From an uncultured Atopobiaceae bacterium (lineage in GTDB: Bacteria > Actinomycetota > Coriobacteriia > Coriobacteriales > Atopobiaceae), in NCBI GenBank assembly GCA_905233865.1, contig CAJOGH010000021.1, positions 1 through 9,598 of the forward strand: a stretch of DNA of 9,598 bases, given 5' to 3'. Positions 1 to 5,983 of the stretch are shown here, piece by piece. Position 1 is the stretch's first letter. Every line of letters starts with the position of its first letter. The position numbers were made by a program, and so were the translations under genes. The notes beneath the pieces are model-generated. The model had not been told where the DNA came from, ran no database searches, and saw only the letters and a program-made list of their open reading frames with translations.

Positions 1-74
1 GCGCCCCGGCTCGAAGTCTCGCCACCCGCCGCCTCTCTCCGCGAAAGCTGCTCCGCGAGCGCTCCGCCCGACAT
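1..74 (-). CDS. Possible N-terminus of an unrecognised leftward gene (partial)
   Basis: An open frame starts at the ATG whose complement lies at 72-74 and runs off the left edge. It would encode 24 complete residues beginning MSGGALAEQLSRREAAGG, a polar, charged stretch with no recognisable domain. An AAGG-like sequence (complement of about 84-89) lies some 9 nt upstream, a mediocre ribosome binding site. The start codon and first seven codons lie inside one copy of a 25-bp direct repeat whose other copy is read in the same frame within the small ORF at 218-412. No function can be assigned. The frame could equally be chance in GC-rich DNA. Confidence 0.3.
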   Translation of the reverse strand, partial: MSGGALAEQLSRREAAGGETSSRG

Positions 75-99
75 ATGGGACGGCGCCTTAGACAGGCGG
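55..99. repeat. Direct repeat copy 1 (25 bp exact core, about 45 bp degenerate)
   Basis: Bases 55-79 are identical to 333-357. Similarity continues with a few mismatches to 99/377 and stops sharply at the 55/333 boundary. The offset is 278 bp, same orientation. On the minus strand both copies read His-Met-Ser-Gly-Gly-Ala-Leu-Ala. The decay on one side suggests an old duplication rather than a fresh target-site duplication. Confidence 0.9.
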
Positions 100-113
100 G
101 CACTACGCTCTTA

Positions 114-213
114 TCGACCGTAACGCGCACTTATAGTCGCAAATCATCAAACATAGAATCGGTTATCTGGGCAAAAGTAAACCAAAGAAAGCTTAGTGCA
201 CGTTACGGGTCGA
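114..213. repeat. Interrupted palindrome E1, about 100 bp
   Basis: CCGTAACGCGCACTTA at 118-133 pairs with TTAGTGCACGTTACGG at 193-208 at 14 of 16 positions. Allowing a one-base bulge, the pairing extends outward through TCGAC to 114 and 213. The spacer is AT-rich and non-coding. The outer right edge lies 4 nt past the stop of the possible small leftward ORF at 218-412. The word GCTCTTATCGAC (107-118) abuts and overlaps the left arm by one base and recurs, reverse-complemented, at 5949-5960. The shape and size resemble the element at 5890-5981. No T-tract follows the stem on either strand, so it is not a standard intrinsic terminator. It may be a small non-autonomous mobile element, a REP-like palindrome or a 3'-UTR structure. 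Confidence 0.65.
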
Positions 214-217
214 GAAA

Positions 218-412
218 CTACGCGCGGACGGCCTCGTAGCCGGCGTCGGCAATCGCGGCGATGGCAGCGTCTGCGGCGGCATCTGCCTCCCCGGGCCCCT
301 GCGCCAACATGCCCAGCGGGCGCCAGTAGCTAGCGAGCGCTCCGCCCGACATATGGGCCGACGCCAGTGACAGGAGGACCTCCACCAATACGACAAATGC
401 CCGCAAACCCAT
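218..412 (-). CDS. Possible small hydrophobic-leader protein, 64 aa
   Basis: A leftward frame from the ATG complementary to 410-412 to the TAG at 218-220 encodes 64 residues. Residues 2-19 (GLRAFVVLVEVLLSLASA) are hydrophobic and could be a membrane segment or signal peptide. The remainder is Ala-rich with several acidic residues. A GGAG sits 4 nt upstream of the ATG, close but usable. Residues 20-27 lie in the second copy of the direct repeat shared with the partial ORF at 1-74. The frame would be transcribed divergently from ettA. No homologous family is recognised. It may be a gene remnant or a chance ORF, since long spurious frames are common at this GC content. Confidence 0.3.
   Translation of the reverse strand: MGLRAFVVLVEVLLSLASAHMSGGALASYWRPLGMLAQGPGEADAAADAAIAAIADAGYEAVRA
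333..377. repeat. Direct repeat copy 2 (25 bp exact core)
   Basis: Second copy of the repeat at 55-99. Bases 333-357 match 55-79 exactly, and 358-377 match 80-99 with interruptions. It lies inside the possible 64-codon leftward ORF, in the reading frame that gives the same peptide as copy 1. Confidence 0.9.
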
Positions 413-470
413 CGCGCTCCATGGTAGAGTGGCAGGTAATGCGCACAAACCACGACGATTGGGAACAGAC

Positions 471-2150
471 ATGGCAGAGTTCATCTACCAGATGCACGAG
501 GCACGCAAGGCCGTCGGGTCCAAGGTCATCCTTGACGACGTGACGCTTGCCTTTTATCCCGACGCGAAGATCGGCGTCGTGGGACCCAACGGCATGGGCA
601 AGTCGACCCTGCTCAAGGTCATGGCGGGCCTGGAGGACGTGTCCAACGGCGAGGCGCGTCTGACGCCCGGCTACACCGTGGGCATCCTGCAGCAGGAGCC
701 GCCGCTGGACGAGGACAAGACTGTCATCGAGAACGTGCGCCAAGCCTTTAGCGACCTGCTTGCCAAGGTCGAGCGCTTCAACCAGATCAGCGTGGAGATG
801 ACCGACCCCGACGCCGACTTTGACGCGCTCATGACCGAGATGGGCAAGCTCCAGGAGGAGATCGACCTGGCCGACGGCTGGGACCTGGACTCGCGCCTGA
901 CCCAGGCCATGGATGCGCTGCAGTGCCCCGAGGCCGACACGCCGGTGAGCGTGCTGTCGGGCGGCGAGCGCAGACGCGTGGCCCTGTGCCGCCTGCTGCT
1001 GGAGCAACCCGACCTGCTGCTTTTGGACGAGCCTACCAACCACCTGGACGCCGAGTCCATCCTGTGGCTCGAGCGCCACCTGCGCGACTACCCCGGCGCC
1101 GTCCTGGCCGTCACCCACGACCGCTACTTCCTGGACAACGTCGCCGGCTGGATCTGCGAGGTGGACCGCGGCCACCTGTACCCCTACAAGGGAAACTACT
1201 CGACCTACCTGGAGACCAAGGCCGCGCGCATGGAGGCCCAGGGCCAGCAGAACGCCAAGCTCGCGAGGCGCATGAAGGCGGAGCTCGAGTGGGTCCGTTC
1301 CAGCCCCAGCGCACGCCAGGCCAAGAACAAGGCACGCCTGACCCGTTACGAGGAGATGGTCGCGCAGTCCAAGGAGTTCTCCAAGGTCGAGTTCTCCGAC
1401 ATCCGCATCCCGTCTGGCCCGCGCCTGGGCGCCAAGGTCCTGGAGGCCAGCCACCTGCGCAAGGCCTTTGGCGACCGCGTCCTCATGGACGACCTCAGCT
1501 TTAGCCTGCCGCGCGGCGGCATCGTGGGCATCATCGGCCCCAACGGTGTGGGCAAGACCACGCTGCTCAAGAGCATCGTCGGGCTCGAGGAGCTTGACGG
1601 TGGCACGCTCGAGATCGGCGAGACCGTCAAAATCTCCTACGTAGACCAGCGCCGTGAGGGCCTGGACCCGGACAAGACCATCTGGGAGGTCGTGAGCGAC
1701 GGCAACGACTACATCGTCGTGGGCGAGGACGAGATCCCCTCGCGCGCCTATGTTGCCGCCTTTGGCTTCAAGGGTCCCGACCAGCAAAAGCGCGCCGGCG
1801 TCCTGTCCGGCGGCGAGCGCAACCGCCTGAACCTTGCGCTGACGCTCAAGCAGGGCGGCAACCTCCTGCTTCTGGACGAGCCCACAAACGACCTGGACGT
1901 CGAGACCCTCTCCAGCCTGGAGAGCGCGCTCGTGGACTTTGCGGGCTGCTCGGTGGTCGTCACCCACGACCGCATGTTCCTGGACCGCGTGGCCACCCAC
2001 ATCCTGGCCTGGGAGGGCGACGACGAGAACCCCGCCCGCTGGCACTGGTTTGAGGGCAACTTCGAGTCCTATCAGGCGGACCGCGAGAAGCGCCTGGGGC
2101 CGGAGGCCTCGCGCCCCCACACCATCCACCGCAAGCTAACGCGCGACTAG
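471..2150 (+). CDS. ettA: EttA-type ABC-F translation factor (energy-dependent translational throttle)
   Basis: A 559-residue soluble protein with two ABC ATPase domains and no membrane segments, the ABC-F layout. Domain 1 has Walker A GPNGMGKST (38-46), signature LSGGE (162-166) and Walker B/catalytic LLLLDEPTNHLD with E187. Domain 2 has GPNGVGKTT (356-364), LSGGE (445-449) and LLLLDEPTNDLD with E470. An arm-like insertion (about 90-145) and the basic linker (about 245-320) with ELEWVRSSPSARQAKNKARL match EttA, whose linker contacts P-site tRNA. E. coli EttA (about 555 aa) gates ribosomes entering elongation according to the ATP/ADP ratio; that role is inferred here. The ATG at 471 is chosen because MAEFIYQMH aligns with the EttA N-terminus; an in-frame GTG at 429 would add 14 unrelated residues. 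GGGAA at 461-465 is a weak ribosome site. It is first in a rightward block of three genes. Confidence 0.95.
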   Translation: MAEFIYQMHEARKAVGSKVILDDVTLAFYPDAKIGVVGPNGMGKSTLLKVMAGLEDVSNGEARLTPGYTVGILQQEPPLDEDKTVIENVRQAFSDLLAKVERFNQISVEMTDPDADFDALMTEMGKLQEEIDLADGWDLDSRLTQAMDALQCPEADTPVSVLSGGERRRVALCRLLLEQPDLLLLDEPTNHLDAESILWLERHLRDYPGAVLAVTHDRYFLDNVAGWICEVDRGHLYPYKGNYSTYLETKAARMEAQGQQNAKLARRMKAELEWVRSSPSARQAKNKARLTRYEEMVAQSKEFSKVEFSDIRIPSGPRLGAKVLEASHLRKAFGDRVLMDDLSFSLPRGGIVGIIGPNGVGKTTLLKSIVGLEELDGGTLEIGETVKISYVDQRREGLDPDKTIWEVVSDGNDYIVVGEDEIPSRAYVAAFGFKGPDQQKRAGVLSGGERNRLNLALTLKQGGNLLLLDEPTNDLDVETLSSLESALVDFAGCSVVVTHDRMFLDRVATHILAWEGDDENPARWHWFEGNFESYQADREKRLGPEASRPHTIHRKLTRD

Positions 2151-2177
2151 CGCGCTCGTCGTTCCGAGCATGCGGCC

Positions 2178-3197
2178 ATGAGCTACCACACCTACGTCCT
2201 GCGCTGCGCCGATGGCTCGCTCTACTGCGGCTACACCACGAACGTCGAGGCGCGCCTGGCCACGCACAACGCAGGCAAGGGTGCCAAGTACACACAGAGG
2301 CGGCTGCCCGTAAAGCTCGTGGCAGCCGCCTCCTTTGCGTCGCGCCACGCCGCGATGAGCACGGAGTGGCACTTCAAGCGGCTGTCCCGCGAGCGCAAGG
2401 ACGAGCTGCTCGAGGCCGCGCGCGCGACGCCCTTTGAGGATGTGCTGGCCTGCGCGTTTGGCCTGGACCCGCGTGAGACCGACTTTGAGCACGACCTGCG
2501 AGACCGGCTGCATGAGCTGGCCGACAAGAGCTACGCGGAGTTCATGGCCCCGCTCATCCCGACCATGGACCCGACGCGCATCATAGGCGTGCGCACGCCC
2601 GACCTGCGCGTCCTAGCCCACGAGATCGAGGGTACCGACGGCGTGTCCGACTTCCTCAAGCGCGCCCCGCACGAGCTCTTTGAGGAACAGCAGGTACACG
2701 CCTTTCTGCTCAACCGCATACGTGACTACGACGCGCTCACCTCCGAGCTCGAGCGCTTTGTCCCCACGATCGACAACTGGGCCACCTGCGATCAGCTGCG
2801 CCCTGCCGCGCTGGCAAAGGAGCCGGCGCGAACTGCATCGCTCGCCCGCGCCTGGATGCGAGAGGGACAGGCAGACGACCGCACCTACGTCCGCCGGTTT
2901 GGCATGGGCGTGCTCATGAGGTGGTTCCTGGACGACCTCTTTGAGCCCTGGATGCTCGAAGACGTGGTAGCATCGGCGCCAGGAGACTACTACGTGGACA
3001 TGATGCGCGCGTGGTACGTGGCAGAGGCGCTCGTGCGCCAGCCGCAAGCCGCCATGGTCGTCCTGGAGGAGGGCGCACTAGACGCATGGACCCACAACAA
3101 GGCGATATCCAAGGCGTGCGACAGCCGCCGCGTGAGCGCCGCCACCAAGGAGCGCCTCCGCGCGCTCAGACGCACGGGAGAGGCAGACCATGCATGA
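2178..3197 (+). CDS. GIY-YIG nuclease domain fused to AlkD-type DNA alkylation repair glycosylase
   Basis: A 339-residue two-domain protein. Residues 1-80 are a UPF0213/YhbQ-like GIY-YIG domain: YVLRCADGSLYCGYT (6-20) carries the GIY and YIG elements, followed by R26, H30 and E63 at the positions expected for the catalytic arginine and metal-binding glutamate. Residues about 100-330 match the COG4912 DNA alkylation repair family of HEAT-like repeats: IIGVRTPDLRVLAHEI, DNWATCDQL (W201, D205, the putative catalytic Asp), YVRRFGMGVLMRWFLDD and WTHNKAISKA. AlkD relatives excise positively charged N3/N7-alkylpurines without base flipping; GIY-YIG folds cut phosphodiester bonds. One chain could therefore excise the base and nick the DNA, which is inference. 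The two parts are in one frame with no stop or repeat between them, joined by residues 81-99. The start lies 27 nt after ettA with no clear Shine-Dalgarno; the end overlaps the HAD gene. Confidence 0.9.
   Translation: MSYHTYVLRCADGSLYCGYTTNVEARLATHNAGKGAKYTQRRLPVKLVAAASFASRHAAMSTEWHFKRLSRERKDELLEAARATPFEDVLACAFGLDPRETDFEHDLRDRLHELADKSYAEFMAPLIPTMDPTRIIGVRTPDLRVLAHEIEGTDGVSDFLKRAPHELFEEQQVHAFLLNRIRDYDALTSELERFVPTIDNWATCDQLRPAALAKEPARTASLARAWMREGQADDRTYVRRFGMGVLMRWFLDDLFEPWMLEDVVASAPGDYYVDMMRAWYVAEALVRQPQAAMVVLEEGALDAWTHNKAISKACDSRRVSAATKERLRALRRTGEADHA
3176..3183 (+). promoter_or_regulatory. Ribosome binding site of the HAD gene
   Basis: GGGAGAGG lies 6 nt before the ATG at 3190, inside the last codons of the preceding GIY-YIG/AlkD gene. 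It supports the overlapping start of the HAD gene. Confidence 0.7.
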
Positions 3198-4008
3198 CAT
3201 CAAGCTCGTCCTGACCGACATCGACGGCACCATCCTCCCCTACGGTTGCGACGAGGTGCCCGCCGCCACCCGCGCCGCCATGCACGAGCTCATAGATGCG
3301 GGCATAGCGGTGGGGCCATGCACTGGTCGCTCGCGCCCCTGGGCCACCCGCTACCTTGCGGGCGACAAGAGCCTCACCAGCACCTGCGTCGGAACGAACG
3401 GCAACGAGGTGTACCTGAACGACGACGTCCTACGTCGCGCTCAGATGCCCGCAGAGCTCATCGCACGCGTGGCAAGCGTGACGGCCGAGCAGGAGGGCGC
3501 CGGCCTGTTCTGGATCGACGGCGATGACGTCTACCAGGCGAGCGGCTCGCGCGAGGATCTCACAGCCTGCAGCGCCGCATACGGCAAGGCGGCCAAGCCG
3601 GGCCTCATCCTGCCCGAGGCGCCCGTGGTCAAGATGAACATCTTCGTGAACGGCAACCTCGAGCGCACGCGCGAGGTGGCAGACCTGCTCAACGCGACCT
3701 TCCCCGAGCTGGACTTTGACGTACCGCAGCCCATGCTGCTCAACGGAATGCCCACCGGCTGGGGCAAGGGCTCGGGCGTGCGCGTGCTGGCCGAGGCCCT
3801 GGGCTGCTCCCTGGAACAGGTCGTGGTCTTTGGTGACGCGGACAACGACCTCTCAATGCTCGAGGCCGTCCCCAACTCGGTGGCCGTTGCCGGCGCCACA
3901 CCTGCCGCAGCTGCCGCCGCGCGCTGGCACATAGGCGCGTGCGAGGACGGTGCCGTGGCAGACGCCATGCGCGCGCTGGCCCGCGGCAGCTGGCCGTTCG
4001 AGCGCTAG
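3190..4008 (+). CDS. Cof-type HAD-IIB family hydrolase (sugar-phosphate/cofactor phosphatase type)
   Basis: A 272-residue soluble HAD phosphatase. Motif I is DIDGT with nucleophile D10 and acid/base D12; motif II is T45 in CTGRS; motif III is K193 in GWGKGSGV; motif IV is GDADNDLSML with D216 and D220. The long segment between motifs II and III (about 80-190) is the C2B cap that defines the Cof/IIB subfamily. Members dephosphorylate small substrates such as sugar phosphates, pyridoxal phosphate or flavin nucleotides via an aspartyl-phosphate and Mg2+. The sequence does not reveal the substrate. The ATG overlaps the end of the upstream gene by 8 nt (3190-3197) and has a good ribosome site, so translation is probably coupled. 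A short palindrome, GCGCTAGCGC, spans the stop codon but has no T-tract. Confidence 0.93.
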   Translation: MHDIKLVLTDIDGTILPYGCDEVPAATRAAMHELIDAGIAVGPCTGRSRPWATRYLAGDKSLTSTCVGTNGNEVYLNDDVLRRAQMPAELIARVASVTAEQEGAGLFWIDGDDVYQASGSREDLTACSAAYGKAAKPGLILPEAPVVKMNIFVNGNLERTREVADLLNATFPELDFDVPQPMLLNGMPTGWGKGSGVRVLAEALGCSLEQVVVFGDADNDLSMLEAVPNSVAVAGATPAAAAAARWHIGACEDGAVADAMRALARGSWPFER

Positions 4009-4058
4009 CGCGAGGCTCTTGTCGGCCTGCGCCGTATGAATACTGTTCCTCGTTTTAT

Positions 4059-4084
4059 GGATACCCGCAAACGGGCGCATATCC
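4059..4084. repeat. Short interrupted palindrome in the ppaC leader region
   Basis: GGATA-CCCG-CAAA-CGGG-CGCA-TATCC: the outer GGATA/TATCC and inner CCCG/CGGG pair, with four unpaired bases on one side. It lies about 35 nt upstream of the proposed -10 of ppaC. It could be a regulator site or a weak hairpin. It lacks a T-tract, so it is not a terminator for the HAD gene. Confidence 0.4.
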
Positions 4085-4095
4085 CAAGGTTGTAG

Positions 4096-4123
4096 TGTTA
4101 CTCTGCTTTTAGCTCTGTATACA
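4096..4123 (+). promoter_or_regulatory. Possible sigma-70-type promoter of ppaC
   Basis: TATACA at 4118-4123 is a good -10. TGTTAC at 4096-4101 with a 16-bp spacer is a weak -35. The 144-nt gap between the HAD stop and ppaC, unlike the overlap or close spacing upstream, makes an independent promoter likely. The exact hexamers are tentative. Confidence 0.35.
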
Positions 4124-4152
4124 CCAGACAATCCAACGACTTGGAGCAGACC

Positions 4153-5820
4153 ATGGCCGAAGCTATTCGCAAGATAAACGTGATCGGGCACCTGAACCCC
4201 GACACGGACAGCATCTGCGCCGCCATCAGCTACGCCTATCTCAAGAACCAGCTAGGCGACCCCATCTACGAGGCACGCAGGGCCGGCACCATCAACCGTG
4301 AGACCGCCTTTGTCCTCAAGCACTTTGGCTTTGACGAGCCCGAGCTGATCACGTCGGTCGCGCCGCAGATCAAGGACTGCACGGTGTCGCAGCAGAACGG
4401 CATCGACGGCGACACGAGCCTCTTTGCCGCCTACACTCTCATGCGCGACTCCAAGATGGACACGCTGTGCATCACCTCCGAGGCGCAGGAGATCGAGGGC
4501 ATCATCGCGCTCAAGGACATCGCCAACGCCAACCTGGACATCTTTGACACCGACGTCCTGTCCGAGGCCAACACGCTGGTGGCCAACGTGCTCTCCACCC
4601 TCAACGCCGAGCTCGTGCTGGGCAGCTCCACCACGCGCATCAAGACCGGCAAGCTCGTCGTGGGCACCACCCCCGAGCTGATGGACGGCGTCGTGGAGGA
4701 GGGCGACATCGTCCTGGTGTCCAACCGCTACGAGACGCAGCAGTTTGCCGTCGAGGCGGGCGCCACGTGCCTCATCGTGTGCAGCGGCGCCAAGGTCTCC
4801 AGCGCGGTCAAGAAGGCCGCCGAGGCGCGCAAGATCACCGTCATCGCCACGCCCTATGACACCTACGCGGCCGCGCGACTGATTTCCATGGCCACGCCCG
4901 TCAACTACAAGATGATCCCCATCGACAAGGTCATGCGCTTCTCGGTCAACACGACCGTGGACGAGGCACGCAAGACCATGACCAAGTCGCGCCACCGTTA
5001 CTTCCCGGTCGTCGACGAGTCCGGCAAGTACGCCGGCCTGGTTGGCTCCACCAACCTGCTGGACATCCAGAAGAAGCACGTCATCCTTGTTGACCACAAC
5101 GAGCGCTCGCAGGCCGTGAGCGGCCTCGAGCAGGCCGAGATCATGGAGATCGTTGACCACCACCGCATCGGCTCCATCGAGACCGCGAGCCCCGCGATGT
5201 TCCGCAACATGCCCGTGGGCTGCACCTGCACCATCGTTTACGACATGTTCGCCGAGAACGGCGTCGAGATCCCCAAGAACATCGCCGGCCTCATGCTCTC
5301 CGCCATCCTCTCCGACACGCTCGTGTTCCGCTCCCCCACCTGCACCCCGCGCGACAAGTTCGTGGGCGAGCAGCTGGCCAAGATCGCCGGCGTTGACATC
5401 GACACCTACTCCGACCAGATGTTCGACGCGGGCGCCGAGCTTGAGGGCCGCACGCCCGAGGAGGTCTTCCACCAGGACTTCAAGGTGTTCTCCCGCGGCT
5501 CCGCGCGCTTTGGCGTGGGCCAGGGCTCGTTCATGACCGAGAAGTCCCGCAAGGCCGCCGAGGCCATGGTTGGCCCGTACCTCAAGGACGGTGCCGCCGC
5601 GGACGAGCTGCCGTGCGTGTTCTACATGTTCACGGACGTCAAGAGCCAGACGACCGAGATGATGTTCTGGGGCGAGGACGCCGAGTCCATGGTCGCGCGC
5701 GCCTTTGGCGTGCAGCCTAAGGACGGCATTGCGGTCCTGCCTGGTGTCGTGAGCCGCAAGAAGCAGGTCATCCCTGCGCTCATGGCCACCTACCAGGCGA
5801 TCCAGGAGGAGCAGGCGTAA
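4153..5820 (+). CDS. ppaC: CBS- and DRTGG-containing family II inorganic pyrophosphatase (Mn-dependent)
   Basis: A 555-residue cytoplasmic enzyme that hydrolyses pyrophosphate to two phosphates, pulling nucleotide and polymer synthesis forward. The DHH catalytic domain is split: its N-terminal part has GHLNPDTDS (H13, D17, D19); a regulatory insert covers about residues 75-300; catalysis resumes at VDHNE (D314) and the VDHH motif (D335, H336, H337). The C-terminal DHHA2 domain carries the substrate-binding SRKKQ (534-538). The insert reads as CBS (about 75-130), DRTGG (about 150-255) and CBS (about 260-300), the arrangement of nucleotide-regulated CBS-PPases, in which adenine nucleotides tune activity. 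All expected metal ligands are present. ATG 4153 is preferred over the in-frame TTG at 4141 because GGAG at 4143-4146 sits 6 nt upstream of it. It appears monocistronic, with its own probable promoter and a terminator. Confidence 0.94.
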   Translation: MAEAIRKINVIGHLNPDTDSICAAISYAYLKNQLGDPIYEARRAGTINRETAFVLKHFGFDEPELITSVAPQIKDCTVSQQNGIDGDTSLFAAYTLMRDSKMDTLCITSEAQEIEGIIALKDIANANLDIFDTDVLSEANTLVANVLSTLNAELVLGSSTTRIKTGKLVVGTTPELMDGVVEEGDIVLVSNRYETQQFAVEAGATCLIVCSGAKVSSAVKKAAEARKITVIATPYDTYAAARLISMATPVNYKMIPIDKVMRFSVNTTVDEARKTMTKSRHRYFPVVDESGKYAGLVGSTNLLDIQKKHVILVDHNERSQAVSGLEQAEIMEIVDHHRIGSIETASPAMFRNMPVGCTCTIVYDMFAENGVEIPKNIAGLMLSAILSDTLVFRSPTCTPRDKFVGEQLAKIAGVDIDTYSDQMFDAGAELEGRTPEEVFHQDFKVFSRGSARFGVGQGSFMTEKSRKAAEAMVGPYLKDGAAADELPCVFYMFTDVKSQTTEMMFWGEDAESMVARAFGVQPKDGIAVLPGVVSRKKQVIPALMATYQAIQEEQA

Positions 5821-5841
5821 GGGCGACCGACATACGCACGC

Positions 5842-5870
5842 GAGAGGCTCCCGCGAGGGAGCCTCTTTTT
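5842..5870 (+). terminator. Intrinsic terminator of ppaC
   Basis: The perfect 10-bp stem AGAGGCTCCC (5843-5852) / GGGAGCCTCT (5857-5866) is closed by a GCGA (GNRA) loop and runs into TTTTT (5866-5870). It begins 22 nt after the ppaC stop. It works rightward only: the opposite strand has no T-tract after the stem. Confidence 0.95.
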
Positions 5871-5889
5871 GTGTTGCAGCAAAGGTAAG

Positions 5890-5981
5890 CGATTATCACG
5901 CACTTAGGTGAAAGCCGTTAAAGAACTGATTGCCTCAACAGGGCTTTTGTCGATAAGAGCAAAATAAGTGCGTGATAATCG
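5890..5981. repeat. Palindromic element E2 with perfect 17-bp inverted repeats
   Basis: CGATTATCACGCACTTA (5890-5906) and TAAGTGCGTGATAATCG (5965-5981) are exact reverse complements around a 58-nt spacer. An inner pair, AAAGCC (5911-5916) and GGCTTT (5942-5947), could extend the fold. The element is AT-rich against GC-rich flanks and lies between the ppaC terminator and the convergent dtd, ending 2 nt from the dtd stop. Its spacer contains GTCGATAAGAGC (5949-5960), which recurs at 107-118. As no T-tract follows on the minus strand, it is not a classical dtd terminator, although a strong stem could still protect or end the message. Its outline also fits a miniature inverted-repeat element. Confidence 0.85.
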
Positions 5982-5983
5982 GA

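Larger units (their letters stand above)
75..470. other. Gene-poor leader upstream of ettA
   Basis: About 396 bases without a confidently supported gene. The stretch holds both copies of the 25-bp direct repeat (the first one partly), the E1 palindrome and a possible 64-codon leftward ORF. The part from about 101 to 220 is clearly more AT-rich than the rest of the window. A promoter for ettA must lie to the left of 471, probably in 378-470. The only -10-like match seen is TAGAGT at 425-430, with no convincing -35, so no promoter is called. Confidence 0.6.

Noticed and set aside
429..470. Upstream GTG start extending EttA by 14 residues
   Set aside because: The extension has no family counterpart, whereas the ATG at 471 aligns with the EttA N-terminus.
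923..1504. Pro/Arg/Gly-rich 193-codon frame within ettA
   Set aside because: Same-strand frame-shifted reading of ettA; typical GC-rich artefact.
330..2129. 599-codon open frame on the minus strand, antisense to ettA
   Set aside because: It mirrors ettA codon by codon in GC-rich DNA, has no family resemblance and is rich in Val/Leu/Ala/His/Asp as expected of an antisense shadow.
4252..5472. 406-codon minus-strand frame opposite ppaC
   Set aside because: Low-complexity Gly/Val/Asp/Leu composition, no motifs, and the plus strand encodes a complete, motif-perfect pyrophosphatase.
5842..5870. ppaC hairpin as a bidirectional terminator also serving dtd
   Set aside because: Read on the minus strand, the stem is followed by CGCG-type sequence rather than a T-tract, so it should not end leftward transcripts by the standard mechanism.
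5871..5983. CRISPR repeat or tRNA in the AT-rich gap
   Set aside because: Only one inverted pair is present, with no regular repeat-spacer series; no cloverleaf or CCA end could be recognised.
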